In this document: positions 1 to 11,061 of the stretch, one piece after another
How the letters are laid out: each line of letters begins with the position of its first letter
Position numbering within the stretch: position 1 is the first letter of the stretch
Assembly (NCBI GenBank): GCA_040954595.2
Contig: CM082591.2
Coordinates: 9,052,001-9,116,000, forward strand
DNA from: Balanoglossus misakiensis
Taxonomy: Eukaryota; Hemichordata
Direction of reading: 5' to 3'
DNA: 64,000 nt
Made by a program: the position numbers and the translations under genes
The notes under the pieces: model-generated
What the model saw: only the letters and a program-made list of their open reading frames with translations
Told to the model about the DNA's origin: nothing
Databases searched by the model: none

Positions 1-115
1 CCATACAGCTCCCTGATTGGTTAACGTGTTAGTCTGGTCCCCCATGTGTCTATGTATTATTCACTTTTCAGCTCCCTGATTGGTTTATGCCTAGGTCTCC
101 AGTTTTCACTGCCAC
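1..115. repeat. Left terminal inverted repeat block of transposon A
   Basis: Contains two units, each with CTCCCTGATTGG, followed by a TATTCACTTTT stretch and a CCAGTTTTCACTGCC end. In reverse complement these match the repeated units at the right end (5455-5880). The block is cut by the window edge. Confidence 0.8.
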
Positions 116-1203
116 GTTATACAGTTGAAGTGATTTCCGCGGCTCGACATAAATTTACAACGAAACATGCCAGACAAATTTTCATGCGTTGAATTTTCAT
201 GCTTAATACTTGTCTCTGTCCCTTAATGCATTACAAGGCATGTTGGCTTGTTGTTTCCTATTGCTGCTTACGTACAAATTACACGTTTTTTTATTTGACT
301 GGCGCATTGGCTGCATGGACAGTGAGGGCTGTGAATGACAAGGAGGAACAATAGAGCTTCAAGGAAACATGTGGGGCTTATTATATAATTCAGTAAGCAG
401 TTTACCATTTTCCAACACTCGAAAATTGCGGCGGTGTGAGAACAGATGTTCGCAGTCAACTGACCGGTTAGTGCCAGCCCTCAGTATTCAGTGATTGGCA
501 ACGGTCTCAACATTACTGATTTTCAAGACCCGAGTGCTGTACTCAGTGCGTTTGTGTACGTGACCTGATTTGAATGCATGCGAAACGGTGCCCTAACTGT
601 GATCGTTGTTAACATTTGAATTCTTTAACCAAAATTGGCCAATTTCATCGTGACAAATGCTGAAATTTATATTTTAAAAGCATTTATTTTAATTTGGAAA
701 ATATTTTTGGAATATGCAGCCATTATTTTTTTACTCCGGGTATTTTACTCCCAATTTATACTGAAAAAAATATTTCCGTGATTTTCATTTAAATATTACG
801 TCCTCAAATGGCAAATTTGTCCTATCTTGCACCTTCCCGATTTTTGTAAAAATCACTCAATTTACAATATTCAGCCCAACTTTTCTACAAAGTTAGCCAA
901 CGCTCTGAAATTTACACTAAATTCTCCTTACTAGAGAGGTACGAAAATTACACAGACTATATGATTCGTATTGTCATTAACTTTATTATGACAAGTCAAA
1001 AATGTGATTTAATCCCAAAAAATCTGAATGCATATCAAAAAACGGTAAACAAAATCTCTTAGTGTAACCTCTGCCACGTGTGTTATACACACTACATACA
1101 ATTGGCTCGAAATGTTCAGAATGTCTCAGATGTTCAGAATAAAAGACCTTAATGTTAAAAATACAATCAATAATTATGTCTCATTGCCGTCGGCGAACAG
1201 ATA
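116..1203. other. Non-coding left part of transposon A
   Basis: AT-rich sequence between the left terminal repeats and the end of the transposase gene. I see no supported coding sequence, RNA gene or strong repeat. It probably includes the transposase 3' untranslated region (minus strand). Confidence 0.4.
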
Positions 1204-2355
1204 CTACCTTAAGTTATGATACAAGTTAATGTGTCTCTGTGCCAAGAATGTACATACTTCGACAATAACTGGCATAAACCAACGAGGATGGCGATATATT
1301 TCGCTAGTTACTCGATATGTTTTGATATACTTAATGCTGTGTTCGACATTCACACGGGCTTGGTTGAACTCTCGATTAAAAACTCGCTTCTCCGCGCGAA
1401 ATGGGCCTACGAGTTGACGGGATGGGTACCTCGTTAGCAGTGGATATCTGTTTGGATAACCCTGATCAGCCAACAAGTAAGTTTCACGTGGAATCGGCAA
1501 TTCTCCCTGTGGGCCTATAGTAGGCAGTAGCTGGAATTGTGCTGCATCGTTAGCATGGCCAAGAAATCCAGATTGGATGTGAATAATGCTCCCCTGGTTG
1601 TCCACAATGACTTGAGTGCTCATGCAATGATATCTTGCATACCCACTGTAAAAGAGGTATTGGCCTTCAGATTCGGGTCGGTATATTTCATGGAGTGTTC
1701 CATCAATTGTACCGATGGCATCCGGAAAGAAATCCCACTGACCTCGTAACTGATGGCAACGTTGCATCGTAGGCCATCGTACCATGCGGCGAAAGTAATG
1801 CCAAAGTAAAGGCAAAATATGGTAAATTTCTCTCTTTGCAGTCCCTCTGCTTACTCCAAACCAAGCTGCCAATAAATCCAAAGTGGGGTAATGTCTTAAC
1901 CAAACGAAAATCAACAAAAAACGATTTTGTGGGTCCAGAGAAAATGGTCGCCCGGAAGGTCCATTTCCGTTACCTCGATTACGGAGCCGCGGTTCCAGAT
2001 CTCTAACAATGGCTTCAAATGACGGAACTGTCTCTCCTGTCAAACACCACAAGTAGCGTGGTCTTTGAGACAATGAGCTCCAGACGTCGATACCATGTGT
2101 GTCGTTATTACCGTTGTTGTCCGGGAAGAGTAGTCTGTAAATGTCCGGCGGTTGTTCCATTGGTGGACGCGAAACAGACAAAAGAAGTGTGAGAAGCAGC
2201 AGTAATACTTCTGTTTCACCAGACTGTGTTAGCATACGCAGTTCTTCTTCACAATAAATGGGAGGATGGATAGCCACAGAAATGAACTGCAAGGTAGCAA
2301 GTAAACTGAGAAGTTGCGAAATCATTAAGACAACGTGATTGCGTTCCAGTGGCAT
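1204..2355 (-). CDS. PIF/Harbinger (HARBI1-like) DDE transposase
   Basis: A single open frame of 383 codons, using the ATG at 2355; the upstream TTG is not a plausible eukaryotic start. The C-terminal two thirds fit a DDE_Tnp_4 nuclease. The first acidic residue is in the motif AIGTIDGT, the second in GHANDAAQF, a further conserved aspartate in LLADQGYP, and the glutamate in VNVEHSIKY. An upstream helical region (FVWLRHYPTLDLLAAWFGVS) fits the helix-turn-helix-like segment usual before the first aspartate. The length is normal for the family, and no intron, stop or frameshift is visible, so it could encode an active nuclease that cuts element ends. It is transcribed opposite to the second gene at 3709-4793; the start codons face each other about 1.35 kb apart. 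Confidence 0.85.
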   Translation of the reverse strand: MPLERNHVVLMISQLLSLLATLQFISVAIHPPIYCEEELRMLTQSGETEVLLLLLTLLLSVSRPPMEQPPDIYRLLFPDNNGNNDTHGIDVWSSLSQRPRYLWCLTGETVPSFEAIVRDLEPRLRNRGNGNGPSGRPFSLDPQNRFLLIFVWLRHYPTLDLLAAWFGVSRGTAKREIYHILPLLWHYFRRMVRWPTMQRCHQLRGQWDFFPDAIGTIDGTLHEIYRPESEGQYLFYSGYARYHCMSTQVIVDNQGSIIHIQSGFLGHANDAAQFQLLPTIGPQGELPIPRETYLLADQGYPNRYPLLTRYPSRQLVGPFRAEKRVFNREFNQARVNVEHSIKYIKTYRVTSEIYRHPRWFMPVIVEVCTFLAQRHINLYHNLR

Positions 2356-2373
2356 TTTGATGTAGATTTTCAA

Positions 2374-3388
2374 CTGGAGTGATTGTAGTCCGATGAGTCA
2401 GTATTTATACATGAAAGTTTTCGATAGAACAGGTGTGTCAACTTTTCCTACCAATCAAAACCGTGAAATTAGTTAGACGTCAATTACAGGTGCTTTAGGG
2501 CCAAAATGATAATTGCTTCTACCGGAAATATAACTTCGTAGGTTTCAAACTGAGTCCACACATTCTGTGGAGTTGAATAATGCAGTGTGAATTTAAAACA
2601 AATGCAAATCACAGGAAATATCATGAGAATGTCACGTGTCTACTAGACAAAAACTTTAATCATGCAAGTACACTGGCGTAGCTGAAACCAGCTAGATTTT
2701 ATGCAAAAGTCTGCATTTGAGTAATTTCGTTGCACTGTGGGAACTGCTCATGGTCGACAAATACTTGTCAATAGGATTGTACGTAAAAAGATGGAACTTA
2801 CCACTGTAATTTAAAATTTATCTCGAAAAAACTATTCTGATAAAATAAATAAAATAAAAACTTTGCCACCGTGCTTAATTTTTTACAGAGATCTCTTCAG
2901 AAGATTCCAACCCTAAAGATCCACTGAAGAAACGTGATGACCGAACAATTTTGCTACGCAATATTTCCTATTAAATTTTGTTTTCTAAATTTGCAGAGTT
3001 GTTCTGTTCTCCACAAAACACCTTGACAAAAAGGGAAATCAGCTTTCAGTAAAAATGGCACTGATATTTCATACTGTGAAGCCCTAAGTGAGTTTTACCA
3101 TGGTAATACCAGCGAAAATTTGTCACGAGTTAAGAAAATGTATGAGTGGTAAAAGTGAAAGTATTGACAATTCTCCAAATATTCGGTTTTGGGATTCTTC
3201 ATTGTCAACGTTATCAAAATCTGAAATAAAATACGAGAGTCACCGCGCTCATTTGTGAGACACAAGACCATGCATTGTAACTCCGAGAAAAAAACCTGAG
3301 TCAGCATTTCGTCACTAAGAGATCAGTCTATTCATTTTGTCTCCAAATTAAGTGCGTCGACTATACACATTTATTTCATCACACATCT

Positions 3389-3438
<50 letters not shown>

Positions 3439-3708
3439 ACATAATACGAGTCTTTCATTATGCTCTTATGATAGTATTGATGACCTTCTATATCTGGTTA
3501 CGTTCATAAAGGCCAACACAATCACCATGTTTGAAGATCTCCTGAGGATTTGCATTACAAAGATCACTGCAAACGTGAAGCGTTTTCTACAGTTTAGTTT
3601 TGATTGGTCAATTCCTATTGTAAAGTCAAAGTTAAACAGGTGCTCGTAGTCCAAAGATCACGGTGGTCATCTCTCAATGTAAAACTTTTGTCTTTCTCAA
3701 CAACCAAC
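2374..3708. other. Divergent intergenic region of transposon A
   Basis: Lies between the divergently oriented transposase and second gene, so it should hold both promoters. It includes a (GAT)n microsatellite at about 3391-3437, the same trinucleotide as the megasatellite at 47572-59284. No clear TATA box was chosen. Confidence 0.45.
3391..3437. repeat. (GAT)n microsatellite
   Basis: About 15 perfect GAT/TGA trinucleotides in the transposon A intergenic region. Confidence 0.95.
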
Positions 3709-4793
3709 ATGGCTGCAACACCACGTGTAGCACGCGTTCCTGTAACAGAAGCCGAAATCGGACTAGTTTCTGCCGGAATGCGAGTCCATAAAACTGATTA
3801 TGACGCCATCGTCCGTTTTATCAGGCTACCCCCTCGCTTGATACAAAGTGGTTTGCCAGAAGAAACCGTGAGGTTGTACACCAACGGTCTCATGCGACAA
3901 CTACGGCGACGTGTTCGCAATATTGTGATAAGGCATGTAGCTGGGTGAGTTGTCAATTTTTATCGATTATTTCGAGAACTTGCCGTCAGTAATACTATAG
4001 CTAGTATGTACAAACAGAACGTTTTTTTGTTGCCGGCCGGCCTGATATATTTTCTAGGGAATACATACAGACCAAAACCGTTGATAAAATAGTGGTGGCA
4101 ATTGCGTTTGATTTCAAATTTCCCACTAATCCGTCGTCATTTCGCGGGATTTTCTATATAATGGCAAAAATAACATGTAGGATCAGACAGTGTTTAAAAT
4201 AAGATTACAATGTAGTAGTGTTACTGGCTACACATTTTTCGTGGCCTGAGTAGTACCTTTGTTCTCTCACATCCAGAAACTGATGTTGTTCGGTTTTTTA
4301 TCATTACAGTGCTCGTCAAATGAGAGAGCAAGAGATGCGCTATGCGGCCCTAGCTCCCCCTGATGAGAGAAGAGCCAGACAGCAAGGAGGCCACCCGCAG
4401 TTGTTGGCAGCTGCTGTACCACCCATGCCAGGGGTGGTTCAGGCTGAGGCTGGTGGACAGGCAATTCAGCCGCCTGTTCCGGTTGTGCCACCAGTGCCGG
4501 AAAGACAGGCCCCTGGACCTGTTCCTATGATGGCTCCAGATCTACCCCCGGTATATGCATTTGAGCCTGTGCCCGAACCAGCAGAAGACCATGCTGCGGA
4601 CGCAAGGGACATCCCCTTACCAGAAGAACCCCTTCCCGATGGGCAACCACGACAGGGTAGAGTTCGGCTATACCATCTTGTCCGAGAAGCCCACGAGTTG
4701 TATATTAATTTTTTAAGGAACGACCTACCGGATACCATAGCTAGTATCAACCGCACGTTGGACAGATTGAACGATCATTTAGATGGACTTTGA
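3709..4793 (+). CDS. Spliced second protein of transposon A, proline-rich, not Myb-like
   Basis: Two exons, 3709-3944 and 4310-4793, joined by an intron with GTGAGT donor and TTACAG acceptor. The split glycine codon joins in phase and gives 239 aa with no stop. The ATG at 3709 has a good context (AACATGG). Residues 1-80 are basic and helical (VTEAEIGLVSAGMRVHKTDY, then an arginine-rich RQLRRRVRNIVIRH). The middle is rich in proline, alanine and glutamate. The C-terminal 45 residues look helical again (REAHELYINFLRNDLPDTI). PIF/Harbinger elements usually carry a Myb/SANT-like protein that brings the transposase to DNA. I see no tryptophan-repeat Myb fold here, so this may be a different partner. 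No function is recognised; the DNA-binding role is inference from position and basic charge. Confidence 0.65.
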
Positions 4794-4865
4794 ACATTTT
4801 TTTTACTAATATAAGTATTTCAGTTCATTTTTGGTATAATACTACCAGTAATTTTTATTATACAC

Positions 4866-4924
4866 CTACTTCTCATTATTATTATTACTATTATTATTAT
4901 TATTATTATGATGATGATTATTAA
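4866..4924. repeat. (ATT)n/(GAT)n microsatellite
   Basis: A run of ATT trinucleotides turning into ATG/GAT trinucleotides just downstream of the second gene of transposon A. Confidence 0.9.
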
Positions 4925-5454
4925 AGTAATTGTGTTTTGACGAAGATGTTGTGATAAGGAGCATGTTGTTCGTAGACATTCGTATTGCTTTCATAAAAAA
5001 ATTGGCAACTATGTGCAGCTTCGTGAAAGAAGAAAAATTAAAAAGTAATCATACCCGTAAAGCAACTAACGAGGCGTCCCAAAGCAATGCAATGCTATTC
5101 TACACATTTCTATTCTAAGATTTATTTGGTTTGCTCGAATGAATTGCACAGCCTAAGCTTCGTATTCAGCCAGGTGCTACACGAAGTGACGCGCTGAAAG
5201 GCATTACGTAACAAAACACTAGCCCATGTCAACAAACCGCCACTGGAAATAAAATACAAAATTTCTCATGGCAATATTTTTTGTCGAGTATTCTAGTTCA
5301 CAGTATCACATAAAATGCCATGAATAGTGAAGGAACTCTGAAACAAGGTGAAATCCAAACATTATATGAGTGCCTTTCTTTATACACTGGGATCGAGATT
5401 CCACCACGCACAGGCAGCATGTGGCCAGACAGAATACAAAAACTGTATTCAGAA
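4925..5454. other. Non-coding right part of transposon A
   Basis: About 530 bases between the microsatellite after the second gene and the right terminal repeats. Short open frames here have no recognisable similarity or splice context. I see nothing further. Confidence 0.4.
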
Positions 5455-5880
5455 AGTACATGGGGCTTTGCATAACGAGGCAGTGAAAACTGGAGTCCTA
5501 CACATTAACCAATCAGGGAGCGGTAAAGTGAATAAATACATAGTAATAAGACCTAACCTATAAGGTCTAGTGAATAAATACATATTAATAAGATCTAACC
5601 TACAAGGTCCTGTCTAATGAGGCAGTGAACACATGGGGGACCAGACTAACACGTTAACCAATCAGGGAGATGTATGGTGAATAAATACATATTAATAAGA
5701 CCTAACCTACAAGGTCCTGCATAATGAGGCAGTGAACACTGGAGGACCAGACCTACACATTAACCAATCAGGGAGCTCTAAAGTGAATAATGCATAGTAA
5801 TAAGACCTAAGCTACAAGGTCTAGTGAATAATACATAGTAATAAGACCTAACCTACAAGGTCCCTCCAATCAGCGAGCCG
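5455..5880. repeat. Right terminal block of transposon A: tandem subrepeats
   Basis: Three diverged units of roughly 105-150 bases. Each carries GAGGCAGTGAA, then ACCAATCAGGGAG, then TGAATAA..ACATA and a TAAGACCTAACCTACAAGGT segment. The unit at about 5625 matches the reverse complement of the first 45 bases of the window almost exactly. The element therefore ends in tandem subrepeats held in inverted orientation at both ends. Confidence 0.8.
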
Positions 5881-5958
5881 CAAGTGGACCTAAGATTACC
5901 AGATGGACCAATCACAGATGTAGGTACATATGTCATGGACCTGACTTATGAAACAGGA

Positions 5959-7786
5959 CTAGTGGAACTCTAATCGTGTCCCTGGCCCTAAATACATACA
6001 AATCATTGAGACAATTAATATAATTGCCAATTCATATCACAAAGCAATAGTTGGTAGTCAAACAACGTCGTGACGAAGTAAATAGGTTTATAATCTATGC
6101 TCAACAGATACAGTTTCAGAGAGCTTTTAAATAAATTCCTTGATTGAATTGATTTTATTTGTGTAGGAATTTCATTCCAATGCTTGGTAATAGAATAGTA
6201 TAAATTATTTTGAGATGAAGTAAGTTTTACTTTGGGAAGCGTAAACTTATCAGAAGAGGCAAATCTTGTAAAATATTTGTGTGATACAAATGAAGCATAG
6301 CGATCTAGTGAGTGGGCATAATGCCCTGCCTTTAGATCACACGCAAAGACACAAGTTTGAAATTTACAGAGTTTATAAACATTAAGAATTCCAGGTAGCT
6401 GAAAAAGTGGTGCACTATGTGTATTAGGGCTAGAAAATGTTATAAGTCTCACAAGTCTGTTTTGCAATTTGAAAATACAATCTAAATAGGTTTTATACGC
6501 ATTTCCCCATATTTCAATACAATACATTATATGGGGAAGGATGAGACAATTGTATAATAATAAAATTATAGACTTAGGGAGATAATGGCGTACATATGAA
6601 ATAATACCGATTTTTTGGCGAACCTTCTTAAAAATAATGTTGATGTGAGCCTTCCAGGATAATGATGAGTCAAGAGTAACTCCAAGATAAACAGCAGATA
6701 AAACATTTTGTATTGGTAAATCAGAGAGATATAAATCCCCTTCAGGCTTAAACTTCGCCTGGGCTGTTTTGAAAATAACATAGTTTGTTTTGTCAATATT
6801 AATAGTAAGTTTATTTGACTTACACCAGGTCTGTACTTTAGTAAGCTCAACATTCAGAGTGGCAAGATCGATTTTGTCCTGCTTATCTGAACAAAATAAA
6901 TTGGTATCGTCAGCAAATAACCTGAATTGAAAATAGTCTGCGGACCTGCAGATATCATTTATATATACTAGAAAAAGAAGTGGACCTAGAATTGATCCCT
7001 GTGAAATCCCACAGGAGGTCCTTTTCGCTTTTGAAGTACAATTATTGACCTTGACATACTGCTGTCGGTCTTCTATATTAGTCTTAAGTGTGGATCCCCT
7101 AATCCCATAGTGGCATAGCTTAGCTAACAAAATTGTGTGGAGATCTGCTAAAGCTAACTTAGTACTATATTTTGCGAAATCCATATTGGCTGTTTGTGAG
7201 AATATCAATTTTTTCAAAAAGAGAACACAGTTGCTTATTTACAATAGACTCGTACAGCTTACTAAAGATTGGCAAGACAGAGATAGGTCTGTAATTTCCT
7301 ATTTCATGAACACAACCCTTTTTAAAAATTGGTGTTACTCTTGCCATTTTCAGTTTCTCTGGAAAAATACCCTGTGACAAGGAAATATTAACAATATGAG
7401 CAAATGGTTCTGTAATATAATCAGCTGCTTCCTTTACAAGTTTTGGATATATTTCATCAAAACCAGCAGCTTAATAATGGTCTAATAAATTAATTTCTCT
7501 GAGTATATCACCAGAATGCACAGGATGGAAAAAGAAAGAATTAAATGATTAATACCAAGGTAATCATTGAAAATAGCGCTACAATGTATTTGTGAAGCTA
7601 GATTTTGTCCAATGTTGACAAAAAAAATTAAAAGCGTCAACTATATCAATATTTTTAGTAACAAAATTCCCAGGGTTTTTGTCATCTTTTATTTTTTGTG
7701 GAGCATTAACCTTTGAACTTTTGTTCAAGATTTCACTGATGACTTGCCATTTTTTGTTGTCCTTCCCAGAGGCTACAGACAGTTGC
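5959..7786 (-). pseudogene. 5'-truncated CR1/L2-like LINE, reverse transcriptase (copy 1)
   Basis: Minus-strand non-LTR retrotransposon remnant. It reads from a pre-RT linker (7786 down) through RT motifs: a GFDEIYPKLVKEAADYI region near 7470, PIFKKG and NYRPISVLP near 7300, SQGSILGPLLF near 6990, the catalytic FADDTNLF near 6905 and a LGVTLDSSLSWKAH thumb motif near 6660, ending at a stop at 6015. The longest open piece is 6015-7217. A frameshift separates it from the piece at 7165-7380, and further stops lie upstream. No endonuclease is present, as expected for 5' truncation during target-primed insertion. Copy 2 shares the same lesions, so the element was already dead before duplication. 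Placement within the CR1/L2/Rex group is by eye. Confidence 0.8.
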
Positions 7787-9153
7787 AAGATGATACTAAT
7801 CTTGATGTAATCAAGTTTAAAAAACGTTTAGTATCATTGGATCTCGTCCAGCCTGTAACCTGCCCGACGCATGAAAGGAGTCACACACTTGATCTGGTTA
7901 TATCACATTCATCGCAAAATCTCGTTAAGGATTTTGAATTGGACAGTAGCCTACCATCGGATCATAGTTTGGTTAATTTTGCATTTCGTTTGACTAGACC
8001 TCACACCAGGAAGATCAAAGCTGTTAGTCGGAAAATAACTAATATTGACTGCAATCAAGTGATGTCATGTATGAGTGACAATCCTCTCTCTACACTGGAA
8101 GGCGCATCTGTGGATATGTTGCTTCAGGATTATACTATCACTTTGTCCAGGGTATTTGATACTGTCGCCCCACCAACAACGAAAGTTGTCAACGACAAAC
8201 CACGTGCACCTTGGTTCTGTGGCAAAATTCGTGATCATCAAAAGGAAGTCAGAAAATTACAACGTCACTATCTGGAATGTAAATCCCCTGGAGATAAATA
8301 AACAAATCTTCCAAGCTAAACGCTCTGCTCATAATCTACTCGTCAACAACACCAGATCTGCCTACTATCGTTCAAAGATTGAAAACTCTGATCAACGTAA
8401 GTTATTCTCTATCATCGACGATATCATGGGTGAGAAATCATCATCAGCCCTGATTCTGCCACGTCATTGCGACCCCAAGCTTCTGGCTGAAGAGTTTTCG
8501 GACTTTTTCTTGAAGAAAGTGATGAAGATCAGAGAGTTACTGGATTCCACAAGTGGGGTACAAGAATTTTATGACTGGGGTCCAACATTTAATAATTTCA
8601 TGTGTTTCAGAGCAATATGTCTCTTAGTTAATCAAATCAATGAATTCCAAATCTTGTAAACATGACCCAATCCCGACTTCTTTGCTGAAAATGTGCCTTC
8701 CATATATCAACACGTATCACAGACATAGTAAATAAGTCATTTATTTCTGGTGTTTTTCCGCAGTGTCTAAAACATGCCATAGTTAGAACTTCACTGAAGA
8801 TGCATGGATTGGATCAAGATAAATTGAAAAACTTTCGACCTGTATCAAATCTTCGTTTATTGGTAAAGTCATTGAAAGGATAGCAGTAGATCAACTACAT
8901 CATCATTTAACAAGGTCTCAGCTGTATTGCAAATTTCAATCTGCTTATCGAGAATTCCATAGCACATAAACGGCTTTGCTAAAGGTACATAACGACATTG
9001 TAATTTCTATTGATAGTCATTCAGAAGTGATTCTTGTTCTTTTAGACTTGAGTGCTGCGTTTGATACCATTGACCATGACATTCTTTTGAGGAGGTTGGA
9101 GACTCGCTTTGGCGTCAAAGAACAAGTACTGGAGTGGTTTGCGTCATACCTAG
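7787..9153 (+). pseudogene. CR1-like LINE fragment: endonuclease end and start of RT (copy 1)
   Basis: Plus-strand non-LTR retrotransposon piece. It has the C-terminal half of an apurinic-type endonuclease (THERSHTLDLVIS, then SDHSLVNF) at about 7860-7980, a linker with KQIFQAKRSAHNLL near 8310, and RT motif [15 protein letters not shown] near 9050. Frameshifts fall near 8295 and at several points between 8660 and 8976. At about 9153 the RT stops in the SYLE segment where a foreign sequence begins. The 5' part of the same LINE family is at 10517-11061. Confidence 0.75.
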
Positions 9154-9383
9154 AAGGGCTGTTTTTATGGTTCATTAATAAATTTGATCAAATTTCTTGC
9201 TCAAAAGTCACTTGTTATTCCCTTTTATACAGGGGGAAGTTGTTTTTGACTATTTTTGTCAGTCACCTGTGATACAATGAATTGAATACAGTATTTCAGT
9301 CACTTTTATTACAAGATCTGTTGTTTTAACCATATTTCAACAGAAATCCATTATGGCCGCCAGTGTCACATGACCAATTAATG
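9154..9383. mobile_element. Insertion fragment within the LINE, shared with 37720-37953
   Basis: Interrupts the LINE reverse transcriptase after SYLE. The same sequence, reverse-complemented, occupies part of 37531-37953, where it interrupts the same LINE at the same point. Here it breaks off near 9383, next to GTCACATGACCAATTAATG. The family is unknown. Confidence 0.5.
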
Positions 9384-10516
9384 TTTTGCATTATTAAATA
9401 TATTATTAAAAAAATCCGTTGTTGATGAATGTTGTCTTGTTTTCATTGACGGGTTCTGAACAATTTAGGTAGTCGACGTCTAGTATCTAGCCATTTTCTG
9501 TCCGCTTTGCTTCCAAAACTACGTCTATCGTCATGCATGTCACTGGCCCTGCCTCATACCCCTCAAGTATTTCGGGCAATATTTACGTCTTGCATGTAGC
9601 TACAGTTGCCCAAATGTTTCTTATATCTTCATTATGTAGTATTCCATGATAAATGTACGGGAAAAATGGGCAATTTTCGATGATGAAAAAGGGATAAGCA
9701 TGAGAAAAACTGGGGCTTTAAGGAAATGCATTATACTCTCTGTGTGTGTCTTCATTGATATGCGTCACATTTATCAGCCCGTTAAAATAATACTCTGATG
9801 AAGTTTTTGGTTAGACTGAAAATAATTTTACTTTCCAAACAATATAAGCTCAGTCATACAATACAGTCATACATTCGGAGATCACAAACGCAGCTTGTCT
9901 AGCTGCAGATGGGAAGTGTAGGCAGAAATCTGAAAAAATATAACACTTCAATTTATGATCATCTCTAATGTGATAATTTCATTGGTCGACTTTTCAAATA
10001 CAGTGATATTTTTCATATGTTGAAAATATCTGAATAGCTCTATCAAAACCTGTTGTGAAAATTTAAAAAAAACGACCATTTTGCAAGTGTTTACTCAAAA
10101 TTCTACATATATTATAATTAAAAATGGGGAAAAAGCGGGACCACGAAACCAGGTTGCAGGACAACTAAATTATTTTATTTACTGATATGGGGACAGAGTA
10201 GATTCAAAATGGATATACTCACCCCTGCTCGAAATGTGAAGAGACTCTTGGCTCTCTGTGAAAGCTAACAACAAACGCATCAACATGCATTAATTATGAT
10301 ACTACTGGGGAGTTAATGATAACCTTGCATCAAGGAGAGAAGTCCACAATGGAGGTTAATCAACCCCTACCCCGTGTGTCATTTTTTCATCAGAAAATGG
10401 TGAATGTAATATTGATTACCATAACCAAATCTCTTTAGCCTATGGATTGGCAGCTTTTCGAAAAGACCGTAAATGAGTTGTTTTTTTCATGATCAATTCG
10501 GGGGGGGGGAGTATTC
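9384..10516. other. Sequence upstream of CR1-like LINE, repeated inverted at 45545-46722
   Basis: No supported coding sequence. It matches the reverse complement of about 45545-46722, and so belongs to the inverted duplication. It may include the LINE 5' untranslated region and decayed first ORF. A run of nine G lies at 10501-10509. Confidence 0.5.
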
Positions 10517-11061
10517 GTGGGTCGACAACACGTCAAAGGAAATTATTGTAATGCCCAGCCTTTGAAAAATACGGGTCCTGATAATATTGTTGCAGCTTCT
10601 CGTGTAACTGGTACTGTAACATTGAACAACAAAATACCAGCTTTATGTTCTATTATTCATGAGAAGATGACCGATATCCTTGTAGTAACGGAATCTTGGC
10701 TGAGTGACTCAAAACAGCATTTGACTATGAATGAACTTCGCTCATCGTTGATTGGTTATAATATCTACAACTCTCCCGGTGCATCTCGTAGAGGTGGCGG
10801 AGTGGCAGTAATTGTGCGGATAAATCTAACCACCAATGTTTCAACAAACTATAGTTTCTCATCTTTTGAATAAAAGATTTACGTATTCAAGTAAAGTCTG
10901 AAATGATCCACATGATAGTTGTTTATCGTCCACCACAGTCAAGGAAAAATGGTTCAACACCCAAAGCATTCTTCAGCGAATTCACATCGTTACTGGAGTG
11001 CGTTGTCGTTTCGCCTGGAAAATTACTTATATTTGGTGATTTCAACTTTCACATGGAAGAT
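10517..11061 (+). pseudogene. CR1-like LINE, N-terminal half of endonuclease
   Basis: Carries LNNKIPALCSIIHEKMTDIL, the catalytic VTESWL motif, a glycine-rich SRRGGGVAVIV segment and, after a frameshift near 10865, IVVYRPPQS and FGDFNFHME. These are in the expected order for an exonuclease-endonuclease-phosphatase fold of a CR1-like LINE. The gene stops at 11061, where a minus-strand LINE is inserted, and resumes at 12963 in the same reading frame. It is non-functional because of the frameshift and the insertion. Confidence 0.8.

Larger units (their letters stand above)
1..5953. mobile_element. Harbinger-like DNA transposon A (left tip outside the window)
   Basis: Two genes, a minus-strand DDE transposase and a plus-strand spliced second gene, lie between terminal blocks that are inverted copies of each other. 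The first 115 bases, reverse-complemented, match units repeated at 5455-5880, for example the stretch around the motif ACCAATCAGGGAG. The right end is placed near 5953 because at 5959 the sequence switches to LINE 3' sequence also found at 11136. The outer left end lies before base 1, so the full length and target duplication cannot be read. Family placement rests on the transposase. The termini and the second gene are unusual for PIF/Harbinger. Confidence 0.75.
5959..9153. repeat. Direct repeat, copy 1 (composite LINE segment)
   Basis: Nearly identical to 11136-14329, at an offset of 5176-5177 bases, with a handful of substitutions and one single-base indel near 6132. The left edge abuts transposon A. 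At the right edge copy 1 goes into a different insertion (9154 onward) while copy 2 continues the LINE. The segment carries a minus-strand LINE and part of a plus-strand LINE. Confidence 0.9.
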
